NCBI GenBank assembly: GCA_015680685.1
Contig: MNCI01002045.1
Span: 599,848 to 663,847 of the forward strand
DNA: 64,000 bases
Direction of reading: 5' to 3'
From: Gnetum montanum
Taxonomy: Eukaryota > Streptophyta > Gnetopsida > Gnetales > Gnetaceae
Under the pieces are notes generated by a model. That model had not been told where the DNA came from. It did not search any database and saw only the letters and a list, made by a program, of their open reading frames with translations. A program made the translations under genes and the position numbers. Positions 61,077 to 64,000 of this stretch are shown here, piece by piece (the stretch's first letter is position 1; each line of letters opens with the position of its first letter).

Positions 61077-61187
61077 AAAGGCAAACTTTCAACACTCCAC
61101 ATGATCCAACATTGATCCAAAATGCCAATGTTAAAGATTAACGGCTCAGTGTAGAAGATCTATCTCTAGCTTGGATGCAATCTAATG

Positions 61188-61275
61188 AGACACGATATCG
61201 CATGCACCGCGATATCGCGTACATGATATCGTGTATCGCGTTGTCCCCTACGATATTGCGTACATGATATCGTGG
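61188..61275 (+). repeat. GATATCG palindrome cluster
   Basis: Four GATATCG words and one near-copy (CGATATTG) within 90 bases, just upstream of the TATA box of G. Confidence 0.7.
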
Positions 61276-61289
61276 TCTGCTACCAAATC

Positions 61290-61297
61290 TATAAATA
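61290..61297 (+). promoter_or_regulatory. TATA box of the element G LTR
   Basis: TATAAATA followed by GAGGTGGCAC; good plant core promoter match. Confidence 0.55.
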
Positions 61298-61557
61298 AGA
61301 GGTGGCACTCCCTCATTTCTCATCCTAGGCTAGAAGTAGCGAAGCTCTGGTAGTTTGATCACTCCAGAGATAGAATATTTTCCATGTGCCCGCAGTAGAA
61401 GTCCCCAAGTGAACGGATCTTTATTCGAGCAGCTTTGTACTTGAACGCAAGTTGTGTATGGAAATAAAGACGAGCTTTGTGGATAAACCTTGCAGTGCAT
61501 GGAATAGGTTTATTACATGTTATTTCCTACCTGTTATTTATTACATGAATTAGCATG

Positions 61558-61745
61558 GCATGAGTACGACTTGGTTATGAGCATTGATGAATGTGTACGG
61601 CTAACCAAGGAATCAGCTACTCATCGTGATTAGATTCTCTCACCCTTGTCTCCTAGAATGCAGGATGAGTACGACTTGATTACAAACATCTACTGATGTG
61701 TATGACTAGTCAAGGAATTGGCTCTTCATCACGCTTAGGCTAGTT
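61558..61745 (+). repeat. Direct duplication in the G LTR
   Basis: 'atgagtacgacttg' plus about 60 following bases occurs at about 61560 and again at about 61673, a unit of about 112 bases. Confidence 0.7.
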
Positions 61746-61810
61746 AGGTGCCTCAGTATGACCACTTCGAGCACGTGCGTTACTTGTGGTGATCCCAGTA
61801 ACAATTAGCA

Positions 61811-62293
61811 TTTGGTAGCCACAGTTGCATAGTTCAGGGTGTGTATGGTAAGTGGGAATAGATGCTGACACTAGTTAATTTAGACTTAGGACATTAGTTA
61901 GAGTTAGCTAGTTTCTCAACCCTTCGCTCTTAGTATAGAAGACATAAAATCATAAAAGACCAAAAAATCATATACCTCAGACTTACTTAACCATACACCA
62001 TGAAAACAACAAGTAAGTCTGGGAAGACAACGAATGATTAACCCCAAGTGTTCCATGGGGCGTTTAGGCATTTAGTCTGTGGAGTTCGACCAGATCGCGC
62101 GTGCTACGCTCGTTTCATATGGTTGAGTGTAGGGATACCTCGCCATTCATCATTGGAACCATTCCCGGGGACTAAGTGTTTGTGCGCTGAATAGAACATA
62201 AGGGATATCATTCACATCATTGTGAGCCTTAACAAACCTTTGGGTTAATCAAGAAAAAATTTATATAACGGTGGAATTAGCACACTGATAAAA
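61811..62293 (+). other. Primer site and leader of element G
   Basis: TGGTAGCCACAGTTGC at 61813 is a possible primer site. The rest has no gene. Confidence 0.4.
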
Positions 62294-64000
62294 ATGCCTT
62301 CTTCTCATAAGAGCAACTCACCACCTAAGGACCACACACGAGACAGTCGGCAAGATAAAAAACATAACAAAAAATAGCCAAGTCCTAAACAATACAAGAT
62401 AGTTTATACTCATCTCGATGAGTATATCCCAGATTTTACTTTTATTCTCCATCAGGACGAACAGTTGCAGTGGAGAGATTTGCAAGGTAACATTGTGTTA
62501 CCCCCAGATCGATCAGTCCCTTGGATGCTTTTCCATGCCTTGGCACAGATAAGCATGACCGAGCTATATGTTGAATATGTTGTAGAGGATTTTGACATGA
62601 GGGATTATTATCCCACAGATGCCCAACTTATGAGAGACTTAAGGCAGGAGAGCCAACATACATTGTCGAAGGGCAAGGCCCTGCATGTCCTTAGTGAAAT
62701 AGGAGATGAGGAACCCTTTATTATCGGTTCTTTAGCAAAGAATGTTCCCCCTCCTAATGATGTAGGGAGAGTAGGGAACAACGCAGACATCACAGGCATC
62801 ATGAAAGAGATGATCATGACAAACCCCTACTCGCAACCCGAAGTATGCTTGACATTACAGAGGCAGTTAGGATTCCCACAAGGCATTTGAAGGATAGTCG
62901 GATGAAATGATTAGACATGAACAATATCCCACGGTTTGAGGGGGGATATAATGCTGATCCAAAAAATCATTTACAGGCATTCCACGATGCCTGTGCCTTG
63001 AAGAATATAGAAAATGAATGGCAAAAACTTAAGTTGTTCCCAAGGACACTCACTAAAGAAGCAGAGAGCTGGTACCGGTCCTTAGAACCGGAAACCATCA
63101 GGAGGTGGAGTACAATGCTAGAACTATTCAACGAGAAGTATCAAACATACTCTAGAGTGTCCAATTTGCGTAAGTAGATCCAAGGCTGGAAGCAAGGTAC
63201 ATATGAACCCTTGGATGCTACCACGGCCCGCTACTACACATTGTTACATCATTGCCTGGGCCATGGGTACACTCAGTGGGATCAACTTCACCACATTGTG
63301 GATGGGCTAAGGAATGAAACTAGAAGAACCCTTGGGACTTATGCCCAAGGGAGACTCTCACAACTTAGATCCCATGAAGTACGTAGCTTGTTGGAGCAAG
63401 TAGCAAGCGAAGAAGATGAACTACAAAAAAGAGAAAGTGCAGAAGAATATAACCGTGATCCCCCACTTCGAAAGAAGGAAGTGAAATTTTGTGATTAAGA
63501 GGATGAGTCACCACTCGAAGAGTTGGTGAACCAAAAGACCTTGCCACTTCAAAAACTCACAATTGAAATAACGGCTAAGGTAGATGACGTATGGAGTTCC
63601 TTAGAATCTAAAATTGAAACTATCTTAAAAATTATAGAAGAGTCTTAGGCAGAACAAAGCAGTGACAAAGGTAAAGAAAAGTGGAGAGATTTAAGCCCTA
63701 CACATAACAAGGGTAAGGGAAAAATCACTAACTCCAATGTGGTTGTGGATTCGGATTCAGACGATGACGATGGATGTGAGATCTGCCATTATGACCATCC
63801 TAAGGGATGTTGCCCCATTATCTCACATCTACAGGAGTCTAGGGTATATGCGCTTAATCCAAGACTCAACCAATGACAAACACCCCACAGGTTACCTTAT
63901 CCACAAGGTAACCCAAGGTAGTTTCACCAACCCTTAATATATTATCCAAGTGGAACTCCACCACAGCCCATTGGATAACATCAACAGTGGCAATACCCAC
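62294..64000 (+). pseudogene. gag: gag of element G (Athila-like)
   Basis: ATG 62294 (MPSSHKSNSPPKDHTRDSRQ) opens a frame with a stop near 62372, open again to 62888. A shift near 62900 moves to the frame of IPRFEGGYNADPKNHLQAFH. The gag core follows: LKLFPRTLTKEAESWYRSL, RRWSTMLELFNEKYQTYSRV, then, after a stop at 63175, YEPLDATTARYYTLLHHCLG and WDQLHHIVDGL. Stop 63496; further downstream a finger-like CEICHYDHPKGCCP near 63778. These match the Athila gag layout. No protease is reached before the edge. Particle protein; broken. Confidence 0.68.

Larger units (their letters stand above)
60501..61185 (+). repeat. LTR of element H, left part
   Basis: Starts TGAAACACCACCAAA and follows the E and D LTRs to about 60790, then carries its own tandem repeats. 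The break to element G near 61186 is tentative. Whether H is a full element or a solo LTR cannot be seen. Confidence 0.65.
61186..61810 (+). repeat. Probable 5' LTR of element G
   Basis: Begins TGAGACACGATATCG and ends AATTAGCA ahead of TTTGGTAGCCACAG, which looks like a primer site. TATAAATA at 61290-61297. Both ends inferred from TG...CA and context; no partner LTR in the window. Confidence 0.45.
32202..64000 (+). mobile_element. Element E, Tat/Ogre-like, interrupted by F, H and G
   Basis: 5' LTR 32202-33213 plus 50594-50961 (split by F), leader, gag, protease, short repeats and antisense gene to about 60500, where H is inserted. Its reverse transcriptase, integrase and 3' LTR are not in the window. 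The 5' flank CAATG (32197-32201) is one half of the expected duplication. Closest in sequence to D; CpG-poor and old. Confidence 0.75.
61186..64000 (+). mobile_element. Element G, Athila-like Ty3/gypsy, left part
   Basis: LTR about 61186-61810, leader, then gag to the window edge. It keeps more CpG and longer open frames than E or H, so it is younger. The Athila link rests on the gag pattern and the CEICHYDH...CC finger. Confidence 0.6.

Noticed and set aside
1-64000. tRNA, rRNA, CRISPR or ordinary host genes
   Set aside because: Looked for and not seen; all longer coding signals belong to retrotransposons.

Overview
This window is repeat-dominated nuclear DNA of a land plant. It holds nested, mostly decayed Ty3/gypsy LTR retrotransposons and no convincing ordinary host gene. 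Plant assignment rests on Tat-lineage pol features (a second RNase H after the first), a gag with a C-x2-H...H-x4-C finger, an Athila-like gag at the right end, and plant-style introns. Very large elements, deep nesting and heavy loss of CpG in the older copies suit a big, slowly purged genome such as a gymnosperm; that last point is inference only. Layout by element: B (minus strand, 1-2850) shows an LTR, primer site and the gag start. C (plus strand, from about 2851) is an old gag-pol element split by two later insertions; its pieces are 2851-10035 and 31715-32201. D (10036-31714) is a 21.7-kb element with both LTRs and target duplication GTGGC, inserted in the C integrase. E (from 32202, running past the window end) entered the C integrase further on. 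F (33214-50588) is a younger 17.4-kb element with both LTRs and target duplication CTAAC, inserted in the 5' LTR of E. H (LTR from 60501) entered the interior of E, and G (about 61186 to the end, Athila-like) entered the LTR of H. The notable system: D, E and F each carry, between protease and reverse transcriptase, a long gene on the OPPOSITE strand. In F it can be read as eight exons (43491 down to 39418) with GT-AG introns, its own TATA-like box and a start in good context. Seven of these exons can be located at matching places in D and E, most with the same splice sites. Exons 2-3 look like an FCP1/NIF-type HAD phosphatase domain whose catalytic aspartates are lost. Exon 4 resembles plant transposon-associated domains, exon 7 is coiled-coil-like, and exon 8 is an acidic tail in F. 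The sense strand seems to remove the whole segment as an intron (F: donor 38756, acceptor 43903, phase 0), at the place where Ogre elements are known to have an intron. Between the convergent ends of gag-pro and the antisense gene, all three copies have a cluster of short GGCC...TAAACT repeats. All gag, pol and antisense reading frames seen here carry stops or frameshifts, so the copies are fossils of a once-working system. Two single-N positions mark assembly joins, one with a false 112-bp duplication.
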